A model generated the notes under the pieces. That model had not been told where the DNA came from. It did not search any database and saw nothing but the letters and a program-made list of their open reading frames with translations. From assembly GCF_000006565.2 (NCBI RefSeq), contig NC_031476.1, forward strand, positions 5,641,900 to 5,705,899: a DNA stretch of 64,000 nt. Reading direction: 5' to 3'. The position numbers were made by a program, and so were the translations under genes. The DNA is from Toxoplasma gondii ME49. Its lineage: Eukaryota; Apicomplexa; Conoidasida; Eucoccidiorida; Sarcocystidae. Shown here piece after piece: positions 49,033 through 60,819 of the stretch. Numbering within the stretch: position 1 is the first letter of the stretch; the number at the start of each line of letters is the position of its first letter.

Positions 49033-50624
49033 CTACTTCGCATGCACGGTTCTCCTTCCGGCTGAGACGCTTCGCCTGCCTCTCCGTCTCTCAGACAGAG
49101 TGCGTCTCGGCGGAGGCCAGAAACACGCAGAGGCTCCAGTGACTCGCAGAGCCATCTCGCCCTGTCCCTTTTCTTTTCCGTTCCTGGGCCGCGTCTGTTC
49201 CTCTGCTCTGGCCGCAGCTCGTCCACAGGCGTTGCTCGCGTCCGTCTCCTCTTTTCCTGTCTGTTGCCGGGAAGGCGACACCCACACCTCATGCTCTCGC
49301 CGCTCTTCCGCGTCGCACTCCTGCGCTCGAGACGCTCCGTCGTCGCCCCCACCACTTCCCCCACCAGGCTGTTCGTATTTCAGCGGTCGTTCATCTCGCG
49401 AGAAAGACGTGGACGCGAGAAGACGGTGAAGACGACTGCACTGTCGATTTGTGATTTCCATCAACCTGTTTCGCTCCTTCTGCAGGGAACGGGACAGCAG
49501 AGACACCAGCTCTCAACGCGGACTGTTCAACTCGGTGTGTGGCTTGATCTCCTGACCCACCTAAACTCGTGACGTTCCTCTCGGTCTGTCACTCCATCGA
49601 TGCTTCAAAGTTTTCCACTTGAACACATTCAAAGCAATCGCACTGAACCCGGAGACTTCTCCTCACGCAGGTCTTCTGGATATTTGTTTTCTGTCTTGTC
49701 CCTCTGGAACAACGACTAAGTAAATCCACCCCAGCATTTCGTTGTACTCAATCTCTGCACGTTTTTGCGCAGCAGCATAACGGGAAGGGGAAAGGCATGT
49801 CAGACGCAATGAAGGGCAGAATCCAGGCGACGTCTCTGCGCTCTCCGGCACAAGACAACGCGGATAGACTCTTTACGTGCCTCGCCACTTCACAGCGCTC
49901 TGAAGTCCTTATAAACACGGGCGAAGTAGCGAGAGAGATACAATGAAGACTCGCCTTCCTCGGGAGAAGCGCGACTTCACATGTGTCTCGGAGCGAGGAC
50001 AGGCATACCCCCCAGGCTCGCCTCACACATGACACCCAACGCTGCGGGAGAACCGTTGAATCGAACATTCAACGATGCGTTCACCAAGGCAAAGTTTCCT
50101 GGGAAGGAAGCTAGTGACCGCACGCCGTTGAAAGCAAACACCAGCAAGGAAAGCTGAATGGCGTTCAACAAAAAAGCAACTGACGCCACTCGAACTCTCA
50201 CCTGCAGCATGGCCGTGGCCGCCGTGGCGGCGTGCAGCTTGCTCTGGAGCGGCTCGAGCGCTGCCTCCAGTCTTTCAACTTCAACCTGAGGGAGAGGGGG
50301 TGGAGAGCAGGAGCCAAGAAAGAATCCGACAGAAAAACGGATGCAACGGAAACGAGGCTTGAGAAGCGACTGCTTGAACACCGAACTGCGTGTCGAACGC
50401 AATTTCCTTCAAAAACCCACAGAGTCACAGGCACGCAAAGCAAGATGACACAAACTGCTCAAAAAGACACACGCGAAGCATCGAGATAGACACAGAAACA
50501 TCCACTGCCCACACCGCAGTCACAGAGACGCGTTACACCCCCGCCACCTTTATATCTATACCATTCTCTACAAAAATACATATATATATATATATATATA
50601 TAGCTCTCTTTCGACCTCTACCTT

Positions 50625-50657
<33 letters not shown>

Positions 50658-53600
50658 TTGTAGTCACGGTTCGATCGCTACCTTGCTGTAGGTGTATATC
50701 TCTACCATTCTCTCTGTCACCCTTTCTCTCTCTCTCTATACAGGCACCTTTCCCGTTGGATCTGTCATATACACATATATATTTAGTCAGCTGTATATTT
50801 ACCATGAGAGCCTGAATGACGCGTGCAACGTCTTCTTCGGTCACGTCTTTCCTCTGTGTTATCGGCCAGGTGTCTCCGAAGTCTCTGAGCTTGGATTCAG
50901 TTTCGTCTCCACGCCGAGCACATCCAGAGACGAGACAAGGAAGTCCACCGGGTCCAGCGTCGCCGCCTCCGCCTCCCTGCTGCCGCGCGAGCAGCTGCCA
51001 GGCGGCACAGACCCACTGCCGTAGGACTGCTTCCTCGCGCTTCCGATCTGCCTCTCTGCTTTCTTTGGGCATCTCCTCGTGATCTTCTCTGAGCCTCGTT
51101 CCGGGGGTCGGAGGAGGGCGGCCAGGCGCCATCTGCCAAAAGGCGAAGGGATGCCCTTCGGAGACAGGAGACAGTTGTAGCGGGCTCACGTGAATCGTTC
51201 CTAAGTCTCCGGGGAACAAAGCAACTTTTCCCGGGTTCTCGTTCTCTGAGTTCTCTCGCTTCTGAGAACCCACCGAAGCCACCGCGCTCGCAGACTGCGT
51301 CGACAGCCTGTTCAACGCCCCTGGAGAAGGAGACACTTCTGCTCCCCTGGGGCTCGAGGGAAGCGCCCCCGTCTGACCGCTGTCTCGTCTGGGCACTCGA
51401 GAAGGCATCTGCGGAGCAGAAGACAGAGACTGAAGACGCGGAGAAGCAGGAAGAACTGGAGAAGAATCTGGAAGCTCAGAGGAAGAGACAGGCCCGAGGG
51501 AGAGACTTCGGCGCCCCGCGCTCGGTTGGAAAAGCCGCAATTGCTGAAGAGCCTCAGCAGCGAGAAAGCGACCCTGGACTGCGAGAGCGAGTTCTGCCTC
51601 CTACGAAGGAGAGAGAAAAACAAGAAAAGTGAGAGACAAAGAATCTCGAATCCGCGTCCCATCCCCGTACACCACAAATCGAAGAAATCGTTTCTAAAAA
51701 CCTTTCTTCCAAACTCTTCACCGAACGAAACCTCGCTCGACTCTCTCCTTGCACTTCCGGGTGAAGTATCGTTCCTAACTGACTTTTGATCAATAGCGAG
51801 GGTGTACTGAGATCGCGTCTTCATCCTCTTTCTCGTCGTAGTCGGACTCTTCTTCTCTCTTTTGTCTTTCCAGAGAGACGAAGCTGGAAATCGAAGCAGC
51901 GTCGCTCTGTGTCGGCCTCGACAGTGCGAGAGACGGAAAATGACTTTCGAAGAAACATCACAGCCCTAGGAAGTACTGAGGTTCTAGACTTTTAATTGCT
52001 TTAACGACTTGACTCGAGTTCAGATGTACAATCTCGAAACTGGATGTTCAGTGTTCGAGGCTCTCACATTGGTGGAACAGCCTTGATGTTGTAGGACAAC
52101 GAAATTCAACTCTCTTTTCGTTCGTCTCAAGCAGACCACTGAACTCTGGGCTTTGGAGGCCGTCCTCCCAAGAGCCACTGCGAGTCTAGACTTCCTAAAA
52201 TGAGTAACTCTACTTTTTTACATCTTGCATGTCCTTGTATATCTGGTCCCCTGTGGGGAGTATACCTGCAATACAGAATATGCTGATGGAACGCGCGCTG
52301 ACCTAGCGTCAATTTTGGGGGCTAACTCCTTGCAGATACTGCTTGAAGGGTGCCACAGTTTTCAGAGACAACAGGACTGTCGGAAAAAAGCCGTTGTCAG
52401 GGAGAGTGTAGCGATTCAGCGCGGAACAAACCTCCTGATCGATTTTCGTAGAGTTTTCAGTTCCGAGAGAAAACTCCACTTCTCGCGTTAAAGACGTAAG
52501 AGGTCAAATCTGTAGAATGACACGTAGCGTTTTAGTGCTACCTAAGAACATGCCTCGTCTACGAACTCTGCTGCGGCAGCCTCGCGACTCACGCGCTGTT
52601 CCAGTTTCTGCCTGACACCTGCGAGTTCGCTCTCGAGGTCCGAACGCGTCTGCAGAGCCTGAGAGCGGAAGCAGCCACAGGCAGGAACGACGGAGACAGA
52701 TTTGAAGACTCCACAGACGGAAGGTTTGCGATGCATGAGGAAAGAAAGGCCGTGAACGTCCGTTCGAACTCGCGTTTAGAGAGCTCGCAACCACCTAGCG
52801 AAATCGTGGGCATCCATATCCTTCTCCCCTTGCATGAATGGAGACGCAGAAATACTCGGGATGCAAATGCATTGACACATATCGACACACCTCCATACAG
52901 ACAGAGTTACATCTTCTTCAAAAGCTCACATACACATGCTTCCCACCCACACAAATGCACATATATATATATATAAAGATGTGTATACATATATCTACAT
53001 ATAATTGTATATATATATATCTTACTTTGGCCTGGAGAGTGAGAGCGTTACGTTCGTGTTCGATTTCTTTCAAGATTTCTTCTCGCATCTCCTTCTTGAC
53101 TTTCGCCTGCCACGCTTCCCTCATCTGAACGTCGGCGCCCAAGTGCGCTTCTGTCTGAGCAGAGGAAAGGAAAAAGAAAACGGTAGGAGTTTGCAGTGGA
53201 CGGAACCTGGGATAAGTCGGTCTTCGGCGTCACCGTTCTTCGCGGAAACTCGGCAACGGAGGCCGCAGTCTGCCTTGTTGACATATTTGTTGGAGAGGGT
53301 TTGTCGCCATGGAAAGAACTCGAGGGAGCGGCAGAAGCGAGAAGGAGTTGGAGGAGAAAGCGACTTCCGTTCCAAGAAAGAAGGATGCGCACGGCCGCCC
53401 GAAGACGAAGAACGCAGATCACCGAAGATAACCAAGAAGGACGCAGAGACGTGAAGGCGAAAAAAGAGAACACAGGGCGCAACAGTCACGCAGAGTCCGC
53501 GGCTACGCCAAGGACCTCGAAGTTTCTCGTCCTGGACAGCCGGAGAAACACGGCCTTCCGACGAAAACGCATCCGTCGCATGTACTGTACCGTCGGTTTT

Positions 53601-56600
53601 GACCTCTCACACGAAAAGACAGTTCGAGGAGAAGAAAGTCGGACTGAGGGAAGCGTAAGGAACTGGACGCGGAGCACGACTTGCGACAGCGAAACAAAAA
53701 ATAAAGAAAGACGAAATATATTAGGTACAGAACCCGACCGTCAGTCGGTTGATTCCGCGCCGCACAGGAAACAAAGGAAACTGCACTGAACTGGCTCGTT
53801 TTGTCCATTTTGCATGCGCTGGAGGTCTCAGAAGAAGTACCTCGAGCTTCTGCGAGCCGGCAGACCTTCTCTGAGACCTCGAAACGCAGTGCACTGCATG
53901 TCACTTTCCTTGTGGCGACTCCGCCTCTCGGCTCTTAGGGTCACCAGTCTGCAGGCGCAAGCCGCAAGTCTTCCGCGTTTAACGCCTGCAGCTTCCGAAC
54001 CCCCACCACATGCATTTGCGCCGGAGACTGCAGTCGAGCGGCTCCACGCGACGCCTGAAGCCGATCGCGTCAGCTGCTCTGGGAAGGGCGACTTCACCTC
54101 CACTCTCGCACAGAGCAGCTTGCCAAACAACGGAGCTACGCCAGACTTTGTACGGGGATTCCCACAGTGCGCGGAGACACCGTGTGGTAGTCCCCAAACG
54201 CGACACAGCTCTGGCCGGCAAAACCTACCTCGCCAAGTTCCTTTTCGCTCGCCTGCTGCGCGGGCCTTCCTTCCGTCGCTCGGCTCTCGCGAGCCGCTGC
54301 CGCAACGCGAGACCTCTCTCTGTGTTGCTCTGAGGACCAGAAAAAAAGCGGAGAAGGCGTTCTCCAGGAACACACATCCAAACCCACGCAGGGCGCCTCC
54401 GGCCCAGAAAACCACGCGTGTATCCTGCAAGAGTCCTCTCCGCAAAAAACGAAAGCTGCGGGGGCTACAGACAGACCGCTCCACCTGCTGCGCCGCCACC
54501 GCACAGTCTCGAAGTCTAACGTCTCCAACGGTCGAGAGGCGCTGTCCGCAAGGACTGGGCAGGGGCCGCGCGCCTTCCCTTCCTACTCACACGGCCAACT
54601 TCGCTTTTCATCTGGAACTTCCCTCGAGTCCAGCGATCTTCAGAGGGGCGTTTCACCCGTCCAGTGGCAAACAGAGTTACCTTGTCTCTACACAGAAATT
54701 CGCTACCTCACTCTCGCGTTCGTTCGCATCGTGGAGAAGTCACTTCGCCTCTGTCCCTCCAGGCTGTCGCCCTTGACCCCGGAGACCTCCACACATTTCG
54801 TCTTTGGTCTCTCTCTTCTCTGTCCCCGCGCTGTTCGTTCCCCTCTCTCTTCTCTCTTCAGTTTCTCCTTTTGCTGGTCCGTCCTTACCTGCCAGTTGTT
54901 GCTTGAGGCGTTTGACCTCCTGCGCGTGAGCGACAGTCAGTCGCTCGAGTTCTTGGTCTCGTTCGCGGGCATGGTTCTTCCTCAGTTCGCGCTCGTGCTC
55001 GCGCTCGCGTCTGAGATGCGCGACCTCCTCGTCGAGGAGCGCGAGGGCGACGTTGCTCGCGTCAGCTCTCTCGTTTGCGGCTCTCAGGTCCTCTTCTCGG
55101 TCCTTCAGAGTCTGTGTGAGTTTCGTTCTCGCGTCTTCGCTTCTGCTCATCTGCAGAAGCAGATCCTCGAGGTTTCGTCGTGCATTTTTCTCCGCCTCCT
55201 GCAGCGCCAGGGTCTGCCGACACTCAGCTTCTTCTCGCTGTTTCTCGAGCTTCTCTTCGTATGCCTCCTGCATACGAGACAGTCTCTCTTCCATCTCCCT
55301 CTTCATCTCCTCTCTCTCTCTCCTTGCTGCCTCGCGCACCCCCAGACACACCGCCCAGAGCCTCAGGCGAAGACGAGCAAGCTCTTGCTTCTCTCGTTCT
55401 CGCTCTTCGCACTGTCTCCTTCTCTCCTCTTCCTCCTTCACTTTCTCTTCTTCTCTCTCTCGCTGTCTCCTTCTCTCCTCTTTCGCTCTGAGCTCCTCAG
55501 CGTCCCGAGCCCACGACCGTTCTGCCTCTTCGCGCTCCTTCTCTCGTTTTTCCAGTTCGCGGAGGAGTGCCAAGGCGTAGGCCTCGGCGCGGTCGAGTTC
55601 TGCGTCTCGCGCGTAGAGCAAGCGGCGATTGAAAGAGAAGTCGCGGACGAGAATTCTGTATTTCTTCTTCAGCGCCTCGAGGGCCGCGAGCTGCGACGCT
55701 TCTCGCTTCTCGCGCTCCTTCCTCTGGTGCTCCTCCGCCTCCTTCTCGGCTCGGTCTAAGGCGCACAACTGCATGCGCAGATCCGCCCTGTGCTTCAGCA
55801 GAGCAAGACGGAGAGCAGCAAAGTCGGAAACCCCATCCTTCTTCTCGAGAACGTCTCGCGTCTTTTCCCGCGCCTCTCGTCTCTCCGAGACCCAGCGGAG
55901 TCGCGCCCCCGCCGCCAACTCAGGCCTCTCCCCGGACTCCTCACTTCCTTCCTTTTCACCGTTGCCTCCGCAGAAAGCCCACACACCCTCCTGCAACTTC
56001 AGTCTCTCTTGAGAGTGGCGTCTCTCCCTGTCTCTGTTCGCGAGAGGATCGGCGCTGAAGCAGTAAGGCCCTCTGTCTCTGCGCGCCGCCTCTGTGGAGT
56101 TTTCGGTCCGCGCACACACCGCGACGTCTCCGCGACCGGCCTCGGTCTCTGCAGGAAAAAGAATTCCTGGGAGAGCTGCGTTTGCCAGGGGGCGCGAGAC
56201 GGCAGGCAGCCCAAACGTGGATGGCCTAGAGAGACTCCTTGGCCTTCCTTCCTGCGAAAGCAGGCCGGAAGGAAGAACAGCGAAAGCCGCGTTCTCCCGC
56301 GCCGAAGCAGGCGCGCTGCCTGGTGCCCACGAAGAGTTCACACGCGAGGGCTCCTCGGCCACCCGCTGCATTGATCGAATAAACGATGACAGCGAAAACT
56401 CAGAAAACGGCGGAGAGGAAACAGAGGGACTCGGAGGAAAGGGCAGAGCAGGAAATGAAGACGAAGGACGAAGAGAGGAAGAAGGGGGAAGAGAGGAAGA
56501 AGGAGGAAGAGAGGAAGAAGGAGGAAGAGAAGAAGGAGGAAGAGAAGAAGGAGGAAGAGAAGAAGGAGGAAGAGAAGAAGGAGGAAGAGATGAAGGAGGA

Positions 56601-59293
56601 AGAGAAGAAGGAGGAAGAGAAGAAGGAAAGGAAGGATCAGTAGCAACGGAAGGGAGAAGACAAGAGAACTGAGATCGACTAGGCAAGGGAAACACTGGTG
56701 AGAACGGCCGTTCCGTCGTTCGACGCTCGTCCATTCCTGTGGGGAGATGATTCTCTTCTCTGTTTTCGCCAGGCACCCAGGAAGCGTCTCTGACAGTCAC
56801 AGCTGCCTCTAGAAGAGGATCGAAGGAGAGCCCATTGTTTGCGGGGCGAGACGCTTTTGCGTCGAAGGCAAGACGAAGGTGTCTTGCGCGCGCAGCCTCT
56901 TTTTTCCCCGCTGGAGGCGCCTCGACCTTCTCTTGTGTTTCCTCGAGGCAGTCCGACTCGACGGCGTCCTTGAAAGAAGCCTGCATGCGACGAACAAAAA
57001 CGCCAGGCGTCTCTCTCTTTCTTGCTTCCTTCTCTCCAGCTAACGGGCACTGCGGCACACAGGCCTCGACCGCAGAGGAGGCAGAAAGAGACCTGTGTTC
57101 ACTCGCACCGCCGGGCAGCGAGACGTCTGGATTCTTACAAGAACGCACAGATGACGACGCAGAAGCAGATGAGGAAGATGAGGAAGAACAGGAAGAAGCA
57201 GAGGAAGAGGGGCCGTTGGGATACATTGGTGCCTGGGGTAGCGACTTGCATTCGGTTTCTTTTTCGCCGTTTGACTGTTGAACGGGAGGCTGCGTTTTGC
57301 TCTCTTGGTCCTTCTCTTTCAGAGTTTCTTCGCACGCATGCGAAGGAGTGCGAGAGAAACAGGCACCGTCGTTTTCTCCCGCTCTCGTCAAAGAGCCGGC
57401 TCGGCCTCCCGCAGTCCCTGAAGGCGATGGTCTCCGCGCCCTCTGCGGCTCTGGGTCCCCTCGCAAGTTGTGCGTCGCGGGAGCCTCACCAGAGTCGCTC
57501 TCCTCGCCAGCCTCAGCGCTCTCGCGTCGATGGACAGCAGAGTTCCTGAGCTCTCTCCTTCTTCCTCTTTCTTCCTTCGGTCGCTCTCTTCGTTCTCCGC
57601 TTTCGCTTGTTCCTTCTTCTCTGTGTCGCTCTCTTTCTCTTTGCCCACCTCCTCGTTCTTTCTCGCCTTCGCTCGCGCTTCCCTTCTCTCTAGATCGCCT
57701 CCCTCCCCTCCCTCTTGCCCTTTCTCGTTCGCTGTCTCTCTCGCCTTCTCTGTTGCCGCTTTCTTCTCTCCCGTCTGTCGGATCCCTTCGCCTCCTCCGC
57801 GTCTCCTCGAAGGAGAACTGGGCGGCGGCCGGAGACAGTGGCTGCGCGACTGGCGGCTTTCCACGGCGAGCGGCTCGCCTTCGAAGCCAGTCCTTCTCCG
57901 TAGGTCTTGCGAAAGCAGCAAACGGAGGCAAGAATGGAGGAGAAAGAGCAGAAGACAGTGAACAAGCGCGAGAAGAAGAGCGAGAGGAAGAAGAGTAAGA
58001 CGAAGAAGAACGAGAAAACGGAGAAGAAAAGAGGTCGCGTTGTGCTTCATCTTGCGTCGCAGGACGTCCACAGCAGGAGCACCGAAGGACGAGGACCGAC
58101 TCTGAATCGCTGTCGGGAAGAGAGGAAATTGCTCCGTCGCTCGCAGCCTCTGCCACTCGCGCTCCCAGAAAACGGGAACGGCTTCCTCGCCTCGCTCGGA
58201 GCGTTGGAGACGACTCACGGATGGAGCCGCGAGACTCGGGAGGAAAAAGAGACAAAGCCTGGACAGAAGCAGAGACAGGAGATACGTCCCTCTCCGCGCC
58301 TCGCCTTCCGCTAGTGCTCTGCGGCTTCTGCCTCTCGACTTCGCTGCAGCTGCTTGACGGTTTCGTCTGTGAACTCCTGCGACGAAAAGACACCGGTTTC
58401 TTTTCCTCCGTCTCTCTCGCCTCTCTCTTCGCCTCTCTCTTCGCCTGCGCCCCTGGCAGCTGCACGCGCTTGGTGCCTGGACGAAACGCAGCGGAGAGAG
58501 AACGAAAGACCTCTCCGCCTTTCGAGGTTCCCTTTGCCTGGTGGCCTCGGTTCTCAAACAAGCTCTCTCGAACGTGAGCCTCCCTTGCTCCCCTCTCCGC
58601 TGGCATCTTTCTCTTCTCTCTCTCCTGGCCTCTAGGCGCGTCACACTCGTTGGGCTCGTCTCTCCTGGGTCCTCGCCGTCTCGCGCCTTCTGCCGCGTCT
58701 CTGCTCCCTCTCCTCTCTCTCCTCTCTCTTCGCTCTCTTCTTTCTCTTCTCTCTCGTGCGTCTTCCTCTGTTATGTCTCGCCATTCTTCGTCGGACTCCA
58801 CAAGCAGCGTCGGTTTTTCTTGTGTCCCCGCCTTAGTCGCTGTCGCTGCGACTGTCTGCTTCCTCTCTGGCGAGAAGTCCGAGCGATCTGAAGAGGAGAG
58901 AAGCAGCGTCGCGTCTGAGGCTCCAGGGGCGCCGCCCCACAAAGAGGCCGTGGCGGCCGCAGTTTGCTGAACGCAGGGCGTTCCTATTGAGACGCATTTC
59001 AGTTCTCTTCTGTTGAAGGAGACGCCCAGGTCCTCGCGGTCGTCCCCAGAAAGCAGCAAACACACATCTCGTTTCTTGCAGAGCCGCGATGGTGGGCGAA
59101 GCAGATGCGGCAGGTCCCCATCGTCACCGAAGGAGTCGTCCTCCCTCTCTCTTCCTCCTTCCTCGCCTTCGCGCTCTTTGCCATCTAATCTTTCGCGCTG
59201 GTCTCCTCGCCTTGCCTCTCGCGCATCTGTGTGCATGCGGTGGCGGACAGGCGCCGCGACAGGGCCCTCAGGATCTTCTCTGCCGCTCGCCAT
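49033..59293 (-). CDS. large coiled-coil protein, about 2009 residues
   Basis: Seven exons join in phase: 59293-54889 (GTAAGG), 54329-54229 (GTAGGT), 53154-53026 (GTAAGA), 52658-52593 (GTGAGT), 51600-50803 (GTAAAT), 50285-50202 (GTGAGA) and 49479-49033. The ATG at 59293 (MASGREDPEG) was chosen, since frames above it have no ATG. Residues 1-1200 are low-complexity and Arg/Ser/Glu-rich, with an in-frame SSLPP repeat near 885-940. A strong coiled coil starts near residue 1215 (RDAELDRAEAYALALLRELE, VKRLKQQLAG) and continues through exons 2-4 (VKKEMREEILKEIEHERNAL, LESELAGVRQKLEQR). Exon 5 is disordered; exon 6 is helical (VEVERLEAALEPLQSKLHAA); exon 7 ends Gly/Arg-rich at TAG. No enzymatic domain is seen. 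A structural or scaffolding role (cytoskeleton, centrosome or conoid type) is a guess. Exon 2 is the least certain. Confidence 0.75.
50580..50657. repeat. TA and TC microsatellites in an intron
   Basis: (TA)n at about 50580-50602, (TC)n at 50625-50642 and (TA)n at 50643-50657, all inside the fifth intron of the coiled-coil gene. Confidence 0.9.
52961..53020. repeat. TA microsatellites in an intron
   Basis: Two short (TA)n tracts (about 52961-52976 and 53007-53020), directly after the third exon's GTAAGA donor of the coiled-coil gene. Confidence 0.85.
53155..54228 (-). other. second intron of the coiled-coil gene
   Basis: A roughly 1.1-kb interval between the second and third exons. A phase-0 candidate mini-exon near 53881-53832 (from a GCAG acceptor to a GTACTT donor) can be drawn, but it breaks phase with the next exon, so it was left out. 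A long plus-strand open frame here has no family resemblance. Confidence 0.4.
56475..56632 (-). repeat. 15-base coding minisatellite (SSLPP)
   Basis: About ten tandem copies of a 15-base unit (GAGGAAGAGAAGAAG on the plus strand, varying slightly) encode Ser-Ser-Leu-Pro-Pro in the coiled-coil protein. The unit is a multiple of three, so copy-number change keeps the frame. Confidence 0.85.
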
Positions 59294-60819
59294 CTGCACA
59301 GAGATGCAAGCTTGTGCCAATCTCTTTTCTTCCTCTCTATCTTCTCCTCTTTTCTTCCTCTCAACCTTCTCCTCTTTTCTTCCTCTCAATCTTCTCCTCT
59401 TCTCCTCCTCTCAATCTTCTCCTCGTTTCTTCCTCTCAATCTTCTCCTCTTTTCTTCCTCTCAATCTTCTCCTCTTTTCTTCCTCTCAATCTTCTCCTCT
59501 TTTCTTCCTCTCAACCTTCTCCTCTTTTCTTCCTCTCAACCTCCTCTTCTCTTCCTCTCAATCTGCTCCTCTTCTCTGTCTTGTCTTCCTCTTGGTCTTT
59601 TTTTCTCGTCTTCATTCGCGAGTCTTCCTTCGACGCTCCTGCTCTCTTCTCTCGTTCCGCTCTTTTCGATTCTTTCTCTCTCTTCTTGCTTGCGCGGCTG
59701 TCTCTGCTCTCTTTTGCCAGTGGTTCGCCAGGGTGCACACTGAGAAGACACGACGCGGACGAGCGCACGGAGTCGACGGTTGCGAGCAACGCGGGGAGGG
59801 CGACGAGAACCGAGCGAGAGGAGAGAGAGACAAAGAAGGTCCCCTCCTCTGGGGAGGGAGAAGAAAAAGTTTTTCTTCGACGGCGAGAAAAGCGCGCCGA
59901 CCAGTGCAGCAGCGCCGAGCAAACCTGGAAAAAGCGTCGCATGCAGCGAACTGAAAAAAGAGTCACTGGAAAAAGAGCGTTCCCTCCGAAGAGAGCAGAG
60001 AGGGAGAGAGAGTCCTTCACTTTGATAAAGAAGACAATCGGCGATACAGAGAAACGCGCGTTCGCTCTTTTTTCGAAGAAAAACTCTCATTCTTTGGTTT
60101 CGCCGTCCTCTCTTCTCCTCCCCCGCGCCGAAACGATCGAAGAACGATATCTTCGGAGACCGTCGACTTTCCTCTCTTCTTTCGTATTTTCGTATCCGTC
60201 ACTCGTCTCTTTCTCCCAAGTTTTTGATTTGCTTCTCTCTCTCCTTTTTCGCACATTATCTGGAATCTCGAGAACGCGCGCGCCTATCCTCATTTCACAC
60301 CCTCACTTCAACTTCTTCTGTTCTGTCTCTTCCTGTCTCGGCTTCGGGCGTCGTCTGTCGTTGCTTCCCCTCTTTCTTCTTCTGCAGCTTCCGATCTCCA
60401 GCGTCTTGGCGCTTTCCGTTTCTCCGGAGAGTCTTTCTGCGTGCTAGGTGTCTTTTCCGCCGAAACTTGCGCCTCGTCGCTGACGAACAGCAACTGTCCA
60501 TCTTTTTCACTTACGAATCTTCTGAGAAGCGACTTCTTCTTGTTCTCTGTGCCTCGCTGCTATCTTCGGAGCCTCTCTTTTGCCAGGAGAGAAAAACGGC
60601 AGAGCAGAAGAACTCGAAGAGAAGAAGGGGAGGAGAAAAGAAGAGCAGCAGAAGAGAAGGAGGGAAGAAGGAGAGAAAAGACCAGAGAGAGGTGGAGACG
60701 GAGGAGAAAAAGAGAACAAAGCGGAGATGGAGACGAGGAGTCGGTGGAGAGAAGTATCCGCGTTGGAAGCAGGGACTCTTGCCTGAGAGAACGGTTTCTG
60801 CTCCCGTTGCGACGGAACG
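59294..60819. promoter_or_regulatory. shared divergent promoter region
   Basis: The coiled-coil gene (-) and XPB (+) diverge from this 1.5-kb stretch, so both promoters should be here. It contains the 25-base minisatellite and strongly pyrimidine- or purine-biased sequence. That bias keeps several frames open (for example plus 59089-60447), but these have no family resemblance and look like composition artefacts. Confidence 0.5.
59336..59565 (+). repeat. 25-base polypyrimidine minisatellite
   Basis: About nine copies of a unit close to TCTTCTCCTCTTTTCTTCCT (25 bases, ending CTCAA). The plus strand is almost pure pyrimidine. It lies about 40 bases upstream of the coiled-coil gene's ATG, that is in its 5' UTR or core promoter. 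Confidence 0.9.

Noticed and set aside
50580..50660. TA-rich tract as a possible replication origin or attachment site
   Set aside because: It is a simple intronic microsatellite; similar tracts occur in other introns of this window.
53814..54776. 320-codon plus-strand frame within introns of the coiled-coil gene
   Set aside because: No family resemblance, low-quality composition, and it overlaps the phase-supported second exon on the other strand.
54731..55759. 342-codon plus-strand frame
   Set aside because: It is antisense to the heptad-coding part of the coiled-coil gene; its Leu/Ser-rich product is the expected shadow of Glu/Arg codons.
59089..60447. 452-codon plus-strand frame over the minisatellite
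   Set aside because: The frame is kept open by pyrimidine-only repeats; the product is Phe/Leu/Ser repeats without any family resemblance, and it begins antisense to the coiled-coil gene.
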